DNA of 64,000 nt from Afipia sp. (GTDB lineage: Bacteria > Pseudomonadota > Alphaproteobacteria > Rhizobiales > Xanthobacteraceae). The stretch spans positions 62,001-126,000 of the forward strand of contig JAFKER010000015.1 in the NCBI GenBank assembly GCA_017308595.1, given 5' to 3'. The position numbers and the translations under genes are program-made. This document shows positions 17,595-26,268 of the stretch, one piece after another (the stretch's first letter is position 1; every line of letters starts with the position of its first letter). Under the pieces are notes generated by a model. It was given only the letters and a program-made list of their open reading frames with translations. It was not told where the DNA came from and did not search any database.

Positions 17595-18125
17595 ATGAGC
17601 ACAATTCCCTGGCATTCACAAACGTTGCCAAATGACTTAATCTTGGAAACGCAAACGAAGATCAAGAACGGCCTAGAAATCGCAGGTACCGACCTTGTTC
17701 GCGTGGTCGAGCATGCCATCGAGCGCCCGCTACCTTCCAGCGTGCGCGAGATCGTGGAGATCGCTAGCGTAGCTCCTACGCGTACGCGCGGACGCCCCTC
17801 TAACTTTGGCGCCCGGCAGGACTTCGCGATGTCTATCATCGATCGGCGTTACCCTGCCCTCCTCCGCTACGAAGAACGAAAGCGAGAAGCGCTGCAGAAG
17901 GTTGGCGCGCTTTCAACAGCGGACGCTCTGCCACCCAGCGCTCTGGCTTATGAGCGTCTCCGCCTACACATGAAAAAGGATCTGAACTTTATCGCGACCT
18001 GGGAATCGCTGCGCAATCTCCATTCCAAGTGGAAGAACGGTCATCTTCATCAGGCAGATTACCCAGAAACCGATGATTTAAGCGACCAGATCGATCTTTA
18101 CTTCCCCGCACCGAAGCGATCATAA
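17595..18125 (+). CDS. Hypothetical protein upstream of a DNA methyltransferase
   Basis: The 176-residue soluble protein is not recognised. It has a basic patch (TRTRGRPSNFG near residue 58-68) followed by a helical region and an acidic C-terminus. GAGGAT lies before the ATG. It is 82 bases from the methyltransferase start and in the same direction, so the two are probably one unit. It may be a phage- or island-derived DNA-binding protein; this is inference. Confidence 0.6.
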   Translation: MSTIPWHSQTLPNDLILETQTKIKNGLEIAGTDLVRVVEHAIERPLPSSVREIVEIASVAPTRTRGRPSNFGARQDFAMSIIDRRYPALLRYEERKREALQKVGALSTADALPPSALAYERLRLHMKKDLNFIATWESLRNLHSKWKNGHLHQADYPETDDLSDQIDLYFPAPKRS

Positions 18126-18175
18126 ATAAAGCCACCTCTTTTAGATGACTGCCTGAAGCGACAGGATGAGGTGAT

Positions 18176-18200
18176 CTCGGGGTCCCGCAACAACCCCGAG
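18176..18200 (+). promoter_or_regulatory. Stem-loop covering the ribosome site of the methyltransferase
   Basis: CTCGGGG (18176-18182) pairs with CCCCGAG (18194-18200). The Shine-Dalgarno GAGGA (18198-18202) starts inside the 3' arm. Folding would partly hide the ribosome site, so it may limit translation of the methyltransferase. Confidence 0.45.
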
Positions 18201-18207
18201 GACTCAT

Positions 18208-19506
18208 ATGAACTTCGAAACAATCCCTACCAAGCTGCTCAAGCCATATGAGCGCAATGCTCGCACCCACTCGCCAAAGCAAATTCGACAGATTGCAGCG
18301 AGCATCAAGACGTTCGGCTTCAACAACCCCGTGCTTATCAACGATGAAAACCAGATCGTTGCCGGGCACGGTCGCGTTGCGGCTGCGAAGTTCCTGGACC
18401 TGAAGACTGTACCGGCTGTTCGGCTCTCGCATCTCACTGAGGCCGAAACCAGGGCATATATCTTAGCCGACAATCGTCTCGCAGAAAAGGCAGGCTGGGA
18501 TAATGAGATCCTGGCGATCGAACTGCAGGGATTGATCGATCTTGGTTTCGACCTGGAACTGACAGGGTTCGAGGCTGCAGATGTCGACCTCATTATTGAG
18601 GATCTTTCCGAAGGAGCCGATCAGCACGACGATCTTATTCCCGAGCGCGCAAATGACGCGCCAGTTAGCCGGATGGGCGATATCTGGATACTCGGAAAGC
18701 ATGTGCTCGTTTGCGGCGATTCAACCGAGGCTGCGACTTACCAGTACCTGATGGGCGATGAGAAGGCTGAGTTCGTGTTCACGGACCCACCTTATAATGT
18801 AGCGATCGATGGTCATGTTTCGGGGTTAGGCAAGACGAAGCATCGGGAATTCGCAATGGCCTCCGGCGAAATGTCGGAGACCGAATTTACCGCGTTCCTG
18901 TCGCGCTCATATGCTCAGTTGTGCCGCCATTCTGAGGATGGATCGATCCACCAGATCTGCATGGATTGGCGACATATGCGAGAGATGCTCGCTGCAGGTT
19001 ATGCCAACTATTCCGAGCTGAAGAATGTGTGCATTTGGAACAAGACTAATGCCGGAATGGGTTCATTCTACCGCTCAAAGCACGAGATGATCTTTGTGTG
19101 GAAGAACGGCTCTTCCGCTCACATCAATAACTTTGAACTTGGTCAGCATGGACGCTATCGCACCAATGTGTGGGACTACGATGGAGTAAATACTATGAAG
19201 GCTGGTCGCATGGATGAACTTGCCATGCATCCTACGGTTAAGCCCGTTGCTATGATTGCCGACGCAATCAAGGATTGTTCGAAGCGTGGAGGGATTGTCC
19301 TTGATCCGTTTTGTGGGAGTGGAACCATCCTGATTGCCGCGGAAAAGACCGGACGAAAGGCCCGCGCGATCGAACTTGATCCCCGTTACGTGGACGTAGC
19401 GATCCAGCGCTGGGAAAAGCTCACCGGCAAGACCGCTATGTTAGCCCCGCTTGACGAAGCGTTTGAGGACGTACGCGAAGCGCGAACGGTCGATGCAACC
19501 GCATAG
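18208..19506 (+). CDS. ParB-domain N6/N4 DNA methyltransferase
   Basis: The 432-residue protein starts with a ParB/sulfiredoxin-type domain (residues 3-95, VAGHGRVAAAKFL at 51-63). The methyltransferase part carries the catalytic DPPY at 193-196 and the S-adenosylmethionine motif DPFCGSGT near residue 370. The order (DPPY before FCGSGT) is that of beta-class amino-methyltransferases. Such ParB-MTase fusions are typical of prophages and integrated elements, where they often lack a cognate nuclease. The protein may protect element DNA or modify host adenines or cytosines. DUF5681 genes follow. Confidence 0.92.
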   Translation: MNFETIPTKLLKPYERNARTHSPKQIRQIAASIKTFGFNNPVLINDENQIVAGHGRVAAAKFLDLKTVPAVRLSHLTEAETRAYILADNRLAEKAGWDNEILAIELQGLIDLGFDLELTGFEAADVDLIIEDLSEGADQHDDLIPERANDAPVSRMGDIWILGKHVLVCGDSTEAATYQYLMGDEKAEFVFTDPPYNVAIDGHVSGLGKTKHREFAMASGEMSETEFTAFLSRSYAQLCRHSEDGSIHQICMDWRHMREMLAAGYANYSELKNVCIWNKTNAGMGSFYRSKHEMIFVWKNGSSAHINNFELGQHGRYRTNVWDYDGVNTMKAGRMDELAMHPTVKPVAMIADAIKDCSKRGGIVLDPFCGSGTILIAAEKTGRKARAIELDPRYVDVAIQRWEKLTGKTAMLAPLDEAFEDVREARTVDATA

Positions 19507-19520
19507 CTGATCGAATGCAT

Positions 19521-19548
19521 GAGGGTTACTGCCAAAGCAGTGACCCTC
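19521..19548 (+). terminator. Strong hairpin after the methyltransferase gene
   Basis: GAGGGTTACTGC and GCAGTGACCCTC form a nearly perfect 12-base-pair stem around a short loop. It begins 14 bases after the stop codon. There is no long T run, so it may terminate or stabilise the mRNA. Confidence 0.6.
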
Positions 19549-19655
19549 TGCTCGTGAGATGTCTTCTCCTCATTTTTGTTGCCTGTGTTTGTTATGAGAG
19601 AATCCGCGCTAAAAACATGTCATTTCAGTTCAGCCAACACAAAGGGGGCTGACAC

Positions 19656-20090
19656 ATGACGCTACATCCCAAGCCGAACAATTTTTCCGATGCTGATAAG
19701 CCCAAAGACCCGGATGTAGGATACAAAAGACCTCCCAAGAAATGGCAATTCAAAAAGGGACAGTCGGGAAATCTGCGAGGAAGGCCCAAGGCTCCCCCAT
19801 TCTCGCTGGATATTAAGTCAGTATTGGATGGTGTGCAGGAAGGCAAAAATGGAGAGGTTATACCTAAGAGGGAAGCGCTTGCTCATCGCATTGTATCTGA
19901 TGCGTTGGCCGGCAACCAAAAGGCTTTCAGACGCTTTCTCGATCTCCTTGAAAAATCTGGGCTCAATAAGCCAAACTCGAGTGAGGCCGAAAGTCACGTT
20001 GTAACGGTTAAGTCGAGACCTATGACTGAAGCTGAGAAGGCATTGTGGCAGCCGGAACGAAAGGTGACGCCAAAGCAAGAATCCGATTAA
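19656..20090 (+). CDS. DUF5681 domain-containing protein (copy 1)
   Basis: The 144-residue protein has the DUF5681 signature GYKRPPKKWQFKKGQSGN followed by LRGRPK near residues 23-45. This short basic motif precedes a helical region in small proteins found on phages and integrated elements. The function is unknown. A paralogue follows after 16 bases. Confidence 0.8.
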   Translation: MTLHPKPNNFSDADKPKDPDVGYKRPPKKWQFKKGQSGNLRGRPKAPPFSLDIKSVLDGVQEGKNGEVIPKREALAHRIVSDALAGNQKAFRRFLDLLEKSGLNKPNSSEAESHVVTVKSRPMTEAEKALWQPERKVTPKQESD

Positions 20091-20106
20091 TCGAATGAGG
20101 TGATAC

Positions 20107-20514
20107 ATGAAGAGTTGCAAGAAAGTCGCTCGGCCATACGAGGTTGGTTTCGCAAAGCCTCCCAAGGACAAGCAGTTTCGGAAGGGAAGTTCGGGCAACC
20201 TACGCGGTAAAAAGCGAGGACAAGGAAACCTGATTGCAGCCTTCAAGCGGGTTGTTCAGCGGAAGGTTACGATGAAAATCGGTGGCGAAAGCCGCATCGT
20301 TACAATCGCGGAAGCAGTCATAATTAAGAACTACCACGCCGCTTTGCAGAAGGATCAAGGTGCTATGGCTAATATCATGCGATTGGCAGAGCAAGCGGGG
20401 GAACTGGTCGATCAGACTGACAAGAAGCAGGTTGGTGGATTTATTGCTGTTCCTGAGCGAGTTTCTATTGACGAATTCCTGGCTCAGCTCGGGCGAACTC
20501 GCGAAACCGAGTAA
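20107..20514 (+). CDS. DUF5681 domain-containing protein (copy 2)
   Basis: The 135-residue protein repeats the DUF5681 signature (GFAKPPKDKQFRKGSSGN, then LRGKKRG) and continues with a different helical tail. It is adjacent to copy 1, so the pair arose by duplication or works together. A ribosome site (GAGGTGAT) precedes the ATG. Both lie directly after the ParB-methyltransferase. Confidence 0.8.
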   Translation: MKSCKKVARPYEVGFAKPPKDKQFRKGSSGNLRGKKRGQGNLIAAFKRVVQRKVTMKIGGESRIVTIAEAVIIKNYHAALQKDQGAMANIMRLAEQAGELVDQTDKKQVGGFIAVPERVSIDEFLAQLGRTRETE

Positions 20515-20516
20515 AT

Positions 20517-21077
20517 TTACCCGAACAGATTGTTCGCAACTTCCTGTATTGCCGTAAGCACCTGAAAACGCCCCTTCGACACCACGCGAAGCCCGGGGCG
20601 TTCGGTCTTTTCGCCCAAACTGTTGGCCTTTGAATGCCGCGATACACGGTCGCCGAGATCCGGCAAGGCCGTCCCGGCTGGTCCGCCAAACCAGTAAAAC
20701 TTCAGCAATTCGAAGTTGCCGGGATCGAATTCGATCCAGATCACGCAACCGCCAGGCTTTCCAAGCAGCTTGGTACTGACGTCAATCTCATTGACGGTTG
20801 AGCCCCGAAACCGGGACTTCAATTGAACGTGGCGGATGATGCCCCGGGATTCCAGCACTAAGTCGTACCCGCTTCGGTCCACCTCTGCTTTCAGGACTTC
20901 AATGTCGCGCGCATCAGTGCACCACATGTGGGCCAGCAACTGACCCAGAAACAGGTGACCGATGGCCTGCTCCCGCAGGCCGGAATCCAGCGAATGCGGC
21001 GAGGATTTGGGTGGATGATTCAGGTTAGTCGCTAGCTGGTCCATGGTTGTAAAGTCCGGTTGATCGGGACGTAGCAA
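20517..21077 (-). CDS. Hypothetical protein with a PD-(D/E)XK-like pattern
   Basis: The frame begins at TTG 21077; ATG 21044 is an equally possible start. Its middle reads SGYDLVLES, then IIRHVQLKSR, a D-(strand)-Q-x-K arrangement like the catalytic core of PD-(D/E)XK nucleases. The rest is unassigned. It is convergent with the DUF5681 pair and divergent from an XRE-type regulator. It could be a nuclease acting opposite the nearby methyltransferase, but only the motif supports that. Confidence 0.6.
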   Translation of the reverse strand: MLRPDQPDFTTMDQLATNLNHPPKSSPHSLDSGLREQAIGHLFLGQLLAHMWCTDARDIEVLKAEVDRSGYDLVLESRGIIRHVQLKSRFRGSTVNEIDVSTKLLGKPGGCVIWIEFDPGNFELLKFYWFGGPAGTALPDLGDRVSRHSKANSLGEKTERPGLRVVSKGRFQVLTAIQEVANNLFG

Positions 21078-21218
21078 TTCGCTTCCCTAAGGCGGCAAGT
21101 CCAGTGACAAAGTCCGCGACTGCGAGAATACCCATGTCTCGGTTAATTTCATCCTGTTTTGGGATAATCCGTTTCCGGGATCAATTTATGCGCCGCCGAT
21201 TCACGGCCCTGGCGGCGC

Positions 21219-21494
21219 ATGCAGAAGACCCTCAAATCCGCGGATTATGCCCGGCTGATCGACCTGCTTGTCGCGGTGCGGAAAACCGCGGATGTTCGCC
21301 AGCACGCCCTGGCCAAGAAGCTGGGCAAACCGCAATCCTTTGTCGCCAAGTATGAAAACGGCGAGCGCCGTCTCGATATCATCGAGTTCACGGCCATTGC
21401 CCGCGCCCTTGGGGCCGATCCCGTGAAGTTGTTCAAGGACTACCTCGCGGCAAAAAGCTCGCCGAAATCCGCCTCGAAGCGCCCGACCAAATAA
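21219..21494 (+). CDS. XRE family helix-turn-helix regulator
   Basis: The 91-residue protein is essentially one Cro/C1-type HTH (residues 12-70: LLVAVRKTADVRQHALAKKL, SFVAKYENGERRL) with a basic C-terminal tail. It is the usual companion of recombinase-bearing elements and toxin or restriction genes. It diverges from the PD-(D/E)XK-like gene and could control it. Confidence 0.88.
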   Translation: MQKTLKSADYARLIDLLVAVRKTADVRQHALAKKLGKPQSFVAKYENGERRLDIIEFTAIARALGADPVKLFKDYLAAKSSPKSASKRPTK

Positions 21495-21627
21495 GCGGTG
21501 CGTTTCGGGGTTCTTTTCGGATCATGTTGTGATCCGCAGCGGCCGATAAGAGCCACTAGATTGCTGCGTATCCACTCGACTTCCCCAGCACGTGGAGCGT
21601 CACTGTCGCCGTAAAACCGGAGACAAA

Positions 21628-21852
21628 ATGATGGATCGCAAAATCACGGAACAGGCAATCGGGCTGATCCTGACCGAAATCGGTGTTCGCCTTCGCGAGG
21701 CCGCCCGGATCGCCAAGGCGGCTGAGGCCTGCGCGCTCGCTGGCAGCGTTAGTGAAGGCGTCAGAGTTTCGATGGATCTCGAACAGATCTTCTACGAGAC
21801 CGGCCGTTTGCAGGATGCGGCTTCGCTTCTGAACCGGTTGTCGAGCGACTAA
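21628..21852 (+). CDS. Hypothetical small helical protein of the recombinase element
   Basis: The ATG at 21628 is preferred because GGAGA lies 7 bases upstream. The 74-residue product is helical with an Ala-rich first half (IGVRLREAARIAKAAEACAL). No family is recognised. It precedes the DUF3489-DUF2924-recombinase set in the same direction. Confidence 0.6.
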   Translation: MMDRKITEQAIGLILTEIGVRLREAARIAKAAEACALAGSVSEGVRVSMDLEQIFYETGRLQDAASLLNRLSSD

Positions 21853-21950
21853 GAATTGCTCTCCAACCGAAAGGTTCTCGGCCCGTCAGCAACGGACGGG
21901 CTTGCGGCAGTGGCGGCACATGATGCTGTCATTCACGCAGGAGAACCGAA

Positions 21951-22304
21951 ATGCCCACCAGCAATCGAAAGCCCCCTCGCAAGACTGGGCGTAAATCCAC
22001 ATCGTCAGCAAAGCGACCGACAAAATCTGCCGGGAAGGTTCCGCCGTCCGTCGCGCCGAAGAAGCCGGTCATGCTGAAGACGCCCAACGTGGCCGTGTCC
22101 AAGCAGGACAAGGTCCTCGATATGCTCCGCGCGCCGTCCGGCACCACCATCGCCGCCATCATGAAGGCAACCGACTGGCAGCAGCATTCGGTACGCGGCT
22201 TCTTCGCTGGAACGGTGCGCAAAAAGCTCAAGCTGAACCTGACCTCGGTGAAGACCGATGGCCAGCGTGTCTACCGGATCGCAAAACCGGGCACCGCGAA
22301 ATGA
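21951..22304 (+). CDS. DUF3489 domain-containing protein
   Basis: The first 45 residues are a basic Lys/Pro/Ser tail. The rest ([20 protein letters not shown], then [14 protein letters not shown]) is the winged-helix-like DUF3489. In alphaproteobacteria it is regularly found just before DUF2924 and a large serine recombinase. It overlaps the DUF2924 gene by 4 bases (ATGA), so the two are translationally coupled. It is probably a DNA-binding accessory of the element. Confidence 0.88.
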   Translation: MPTSNRKPPRKTGRKSTSSAKRPTKSAGKVPPSVAPKKPVMLKTPNVAVSKQDKVLDMLRAPSGTTIAAIMKATDWQQHSVRGFFAGTVRKKLKLNLTSVKTDGQRVYRIAKPGTAK

Positions 22305-22786
22305 TCCAGTCCCCCTCCTCCACGAAGCCAGCCGATCCAGCGCTGGAAGCCGAACTGGGTCGGCTGGCGACAGCCCCCATCGTCGAACTGCGCAAACGCT
22401 ACCGGGAGGTACTTCGCTCGGATCCGCCAAAAGCTTTCGGTCCGGACCTGCTGCGCCGGAGCATCGCGCATCGTATTCAGGAAAAGGCCTATGGCGGGCT
22501 GCCCGGGCCGACCAAACGCCTGCTCGACCAGCTTGTGAAAGCCATGGCAGCCAAACCCAACGGGAAGTTGGAGCTGCCGCGCCGGATCAAGCCCGGCTCG
22601 GAACTGGTCCGGACATGGAACGGCAAGACCTACCGCGTCATCGTTCAGCCTGATGGCTTTGCTTACGAAGGCAAGATCTATGCGGGGCTCTCCGAGATCG
22701 CGTCCCTGATTGCCGGCACCAACTGGAACGGACCGCGGTTCTTCGGGCTGCGGTCAAAGTCTCAGGGGGCCGCCGATGGCAACTAA
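22301..22786 (+). CDS. DUF2924 domain-containing protein
   Basis: The 161-residue protein matches DUF2924 across its length ([37 protein letters not shown], and near the end [18 protein letters not shown]). The family is a constant neighbour of phage-type serine recombinases and has no established role. It overlaps the DUF3489 gene by 4 bases and the recombinase start by 11 bases. Confidence 0.9.
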   Translation: MIQSPSSTKPADPALEAELGRLATAPIVELRKRYREVLRSDPPKAFGPDLLRRSIAHRIQEKAYGGLPGPTKRLLDQLVKAMAAKPNGKLELPRRIKPGSELVRTWNGKTYRVIVQPDGFAYEGKIYAGLSEIASLIAGTNWNGPRFFGLRSKSQGAADGN

Positions 22787-24308
22787 CGTCCCCAAAACCC
22801 TGCGCTGCGCCATCTACACCCGCAAATCGACCGAACACGGCCTCGAGCTGGAATTCAACTCGCTCGATGCCCAGCGTGAAGCTTGCGAGGCGTATATAAA
22901 GAGCCAGGCGTCACTGGGCTGGAAGGTGATCACGCAGCCCTATGACGATCCGGCTTTCTCCGGCGGCAATCTTGAGCGCCCTGCCCTCAAGAAACTGCTC
23001 AAAGATATTGAAGCCGGGAAAGTCGACGTCGTCGTGGTCTACAAGATCGACCGCCTCACCCGTTCCCTGGCCGATTTCGCCAAACTGGTCGAGGCATTCG
23101 ATGCCAGATCAATCTCGTTCGTCGCCGTCACCCAGCAGTTCAATACCACAACCTCGATGGGTCGATTGACCCTCAACGTCCTGCTCTCTTTTGCGCAGTT
23201 CGAGCGCGAGCTGTCCTCCGAGCGCGTTCGGGACAAGGTTGCGGCCTCGCGCCGCAAGGGAAAGTGGACCGGCGGCACGGTGCCGCTCGGCTACGAGGCT
23301 CGGGACAAGAAGCTCGTGATCAATCCCACCGAAGCAGAAACCGTCCGCATCATCTTCCGACGCTATACCGAATTGCAATCGTTTGGCCGCCTCGTAGCGG
23401 ATCTCGACAAGCGCGGTATCGTGACCAAGCGGCGGAACACCAAGGTCAAGAAGTTCAACGGCGGAATCCCGTTTACCTACGGTCCCCTCGCCCATTTCCT
23501 GAAGAACCGGATTTACATTGGCGAAACCGGCCACGGGGGTAAATGGTATCCCGGCGAGCATAAAGCGATCATTGACCGCAAAACCTTCGATAAAGTGCAG
23601 GAACTGCTGGCGGCCGGCACCAACAAACGGAAGATCAAACGATCCGAAAGCGGCGCACTCCTAGTGGGAAAACTGTTCGACGATCGCGGCAACGCGATGA
23701 GCCCGAGCTTCTCAACGAAGAACGGCGCCCGCTATCGTTTCTATGTCAGCTCCGCAATCCTGCGTGGGCGAAAGACCGAAGCCGGATCGGTTGCACGCGT
23801 GTCGGCAACCAACATCGAACAGACGTTGATCAATGCCTTGCGCCAACGGTTGAGGATTAAGGCTATCCTGGATGCGGATATTATCAGCACGTACCTCGAT
23901 CGTGCCGAGTTGGGCAGCCGCGACGTCAAGATCTCGACCCTATCTGCGGCCAAACTTCGATCGAACCAATTCTCGATCCCTTGGCGGGTTCGCCAACCGG
24001 ATTCGGCAACGATCACTGAAGCAGACGGCGAACGCCAGCCCGATGCAAAAATGCTGCAAGCTGTTGTTAGGTCTCACGCGTGGCTCCGTAATCTACAGAA
24101 TGGAAAGTTCGACACTGCCGAAGCCCTGGCAGTTGCCGTTAGCCTGCACCCGAAGCTGGTGCGGCAGGAGTTGCGCTATGCGTTTCTGGCACCCACCATA
24201 ATCAAAGCCATACTCAGTGGCGATCAGCCAGCGACTTTGTCCTTGACGCGCATCCCTAAGACCCTGCCGCTAGGTTGGTTTGAGCAGCGCAACGCGTTGG
24301 GATTTTGA
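22776..24308 (+). CDS. Large serine recombinase
   Basis: The start at 22776 is chosen because the recombinase fold begins at once (LRCAIYTRKSTEHG, catalytic Ser18). The resolvase domain spans residues 8-160 with the conserved YKIDRLTRS. It is followed by the recombinase domain (GTVPLGYE, IIFRRYTEL) and a zinc-ribbon-like region. The 510-residue length fits large serine integrases. The C-terminal part lacks an obvious Cys-rich zinc ribbon, so substrate binding may differ. It probably inserts or excises the surrounding element. Confidence 0.93.
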   Translation: MATNVPKTLRCAIYTRKSTEHGLELEFNSLDAQREACEAYIKSQASLGWKVITQPYDDPAFSGGNLERPALKKLLKDIEAGKVDVVVVYKIDRLTRSLADFAKLVEAFDARSISFVAVTQQFNTTTSMGRLTLNVLLSFAQFERELSSERVRDKVAASRRKGKWTGGTVPLGYEARDKKLVINPTEAETVRIIFRRYTELQSFGRLVADLDKRGIVTKRRNTKVKKFNGGIPFTYGPLAHFLKNRIYIGETGHGGKWYPGEHKAIIDRKTFDKVQELLAAGTNKRKIKRSESGALLVGKLFDDRGNAMSPSFSTKNGARYRFYVSSAILRGRKTEAGSVARVSATNIEQTLINALRQRLRIKAILDADIISTYLDRAELGSRDVKISTLSAAKLRSNQFSIPWRVRQPDSATITEADGERQPDAKMLQAVVRSHAWLRNLQNGKFDTAEALAVAVSLHPKLVRQELRYAFLAPTIIKAILSGDQPATLSLTRIPKTLPLGWFEQRNALGF

Positions 24309-24401
24309 CGGCGAAATCGTTCAAGCTCCTTTCGTCGACGGAAACGCCTCACGATCGGCGAAAGCTCCTAGTTTCGGGAGCCTTCGTATTTGCTCGCCTC
24401 G

Positions 24402-24851
24402 CTACTGTGGCGGTTTCGGTCGCGGCGATGAATGATGGTGGACAATCTTCCACTGTCCAGCCTGGTCTTGAATGACCAAGCTGTAGCGCGCCGGTGCATT
24501 GAAACTTTGGCCGTCGGCCCGCGTGCCGGAAAATTCGTAGATTCCAGAAAGTACAAGAGCGCCGTTTGAAAGCTTTGTTACTGTTGGGGCGTCCGGCGCT
24601 CTGACCTGAGTTTTGTTCTTGGCAGCCGTTGCAAAGTAATTCTTGATGCCTTCGCTGCCGGTTGTAATTGATGGGCTTAGCGTTCCAAAGAGCGTCGCGT
24701 CCGGCGTATAAAGCGCTACGATTTCCTCGGTCTTGCCATCGTTGAATAATTTTTCCCATTTTGAAAGTAAGTCTTCTGCAGGTCCGGCAAACGCCGCTGC
24801 CGTGCTGAATAGAATAAATGATGCCGCCGCAATTCCAGTTACAGTCTTCAT
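24402..24851 (-). CDS. SgcJ/EcaC-type NTF2-like secreted protein
   Basis: The 149-residue protein has a signal peptide (MKTVTGIAAASFILFSTAAAFA). A single NTF2-like fold follows (LLSKWEKLFNDGKTEEIVALYTPDA, then YSLVIQDQAGQWKIVHHHSS). These features fit the SgcJ/EcaC group of SnoaL-like proteins, whose bacterial members are mostly uncharacterised. The C-terminus ends in a Pro/Lys tail. Confidence 0.8.
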   Translation of the reverse strand: MKTVTGIAAASFILFSTAAAFAGPAEDLLSKWEKLFNDGKTEEIVALYTPDATLFGTLSPSITTGSEGIKNYFATAAKNKTQVRAPDAPTVTKLSNGALVLSGIYEFSGTRADGQSFNAPARYSLVIQDQAGQWKIVHHHSSPRPKPPQ

Positions 24852-25041
24852 GTGACCTCCGGGATGGTGACTGTCACAAGATTATCGCGCCCGCTTGAAT
24901 TCGCAATCCGAAAGCCTGACGCAATTAGCGCCACGGGACTTCGCCGATAAGAATTAAAGCCGCTCCAATTCGAATTAACTTGCGAGCTGAGAAGGTTGTA
25001 ATTAGGTTCTGTGCATTATTGATCATCGTATTGAGTATTCA

Positions 25042-25215
25042 ATGTATTTTGATTTGGAAGCGACCCGCGATCGGCTTACCCGCGATCTTGAAATCTTCAA
25101 AGAACAATTGAAGACTACTCGAAGTTTCGACAGGGAGCGCCTAGAAGCCACAATCCGCGGCACAGAAATGATGCTGGCAGCGATCACCAAGCAGACACCT
25201 CAAGCAGCTGAATAA
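25042..25215 (+). CDS. Small helical protein of 57 residues
   Basis: An open frame from ATG 25042 to TAA 25213-25215 encodes MYFDLEATRDRLTRDLEIFK and continues to ...LAAITKQTPQAAE. The heptad-like pattern of Leu and Ile suggests an amphipathic helix or short coiled coil. It is flanked by noncoding DNA on both sides. The composition (balanced charge, no odd codons) supports a real gene, but there is no clear ribosome site and no family name. Confidence 0.5.
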   Translation: MYFDLEATRDRLTRDLEIFKEQLKTTRSFDRERLEATIRGTEMMLAAITKQTPQAAE

Positions 25216-25365
25216 TCAATTCCGAAAGGTCGGACTCGCAGATCCGATGTTATGAAACTTCTGCTCTACTGAGTACTAGTGTTTCATATTATAAGCCGCT
25301 TCCTTCGCCCTACTCATTCAATATCTACAGCCCAATCGAGTGTCGAATGAATCGTCGGTCGGACT

Positions 25366-26265
25366 TTAGTGATAATCAAAAGGTCGGCCCATCCCGTCTC
25401 GGCTGACCCAGGACCCGTGCTCGTATCCCACGAAAGCGCGGCGATTGATCTCCGGACGGTCTAAATCACGCCAAGCAATCTCGCCCCCGGGGGCGGCCCG
25501 CCCTTCGGCGAGACTCAGGAGCGAGTAAGAGAGGCCGTCCTGGCTCGCTCGTTCGATCTCAACATATCGGACCCAATCCAGAGTTAGGCATTGGTCCGCG
25601 GCGGCTGGCCAGATGGCGACGTTGTCGGCGGCACCCCTCATCTGCATCGCAGGATAAACTGTCCCTGATACATACTCAGATTTCGGGCCGTTTGGCACGA
25701 GCGGAATTGGGCTGGCCTTATCAAAGAGAAGTTCGTTGATGGCGACGGACAGTTTGTATCGGTATTCGCGGCCCAAAGTGTCGTTCGTAAAAGCAAGGGA
25801 TAGCCGCTTTCTGAGCTGTTCGTTTCTACTGGTTTCAATCGGAAAGGGATTTGAAAGTGCGTCGCGCAAAGCCAATGGTTTCGCGCCGAGACGCCGTAGG
25901 GCTTCTGGGTGAAAACCCAGATGGTGCATCCATACTGTCTCAGTCATACTCCAGCGGGAAAGAGCTATCCGCTGCCCCTTTGCGGCGCGGATTTCAAAGA
26001 ATACCGGCAGCGCACCTCGACTGGCGTAGAACATGGACTGTCCTTCACGGCTCGCCCGGTTGAGCTTCGCGAATTCAGGCGGCGGATATGAAAGGTCTCT
26101 GAGTTGAGTGGGACGATCCAACCACGGGACCCCTCGATAGAAAACATTATCGAGGCCGAGATCTTTGATAGCCACCGTGTATCCATCAAGTTTTGGGCGC
26201 AGCCAACGCTTTAAGGTGTCAACGTCTTGCCTACGGATTTGGTCGTCGCTGAATAGCCAAAGCAT
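25366..26265 (-). CDS. RES-domain protein (putative NAD-consuming effector)
   Basis: The 299-residue protein has the RES pattern: Arg44 in FYRGVPW, a Tyr in MFYAS (about 80), Glu91 in VFFEIRA, and the C-terminal SGTVYPAMQMRGAADNVAIW. RES toxins of type II toxin-antitoxin systems degrade NAD+ (phosphorolysis), and the Arg, Tyr and Glu are the catalytic set. No antitoxin of the Xre/DUF2384 kind sits next to it. Instead its start lies 3 bases after the unknown 369-residue gene in an operon with a protease and an AAA ATPase. Role as an effector is inference. Confidence 0.75.
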   Translation of the reverse strand: MLWLFSDDQIRRQDVDTLKRWLRPKLDGYTVAIKDLGLDNVFYRGVPWLDRPTQLRDLSYPPPEFAKLNRASREGQSMFYASRGALPVFFEIRAAKGQRIALSRWSMTETVWMHHLGFHPEALRRLGAKPLALRDALSNPFPIETSRNEQLRKRLSLAFTNDTLGREYRYKLSVAINELLFDKASPIPLVPNGPKSEYVSGTVYPAMQMRGAADNVAIWPAAADQCLTLDWVRYVEIERASQDGLSYSLLSLAEGRAAPGGEIAWRDLDRPEINRRAFVGYEHGSWVSRDGMGRPFDYH

Positions 26266-26268
26266 TGG

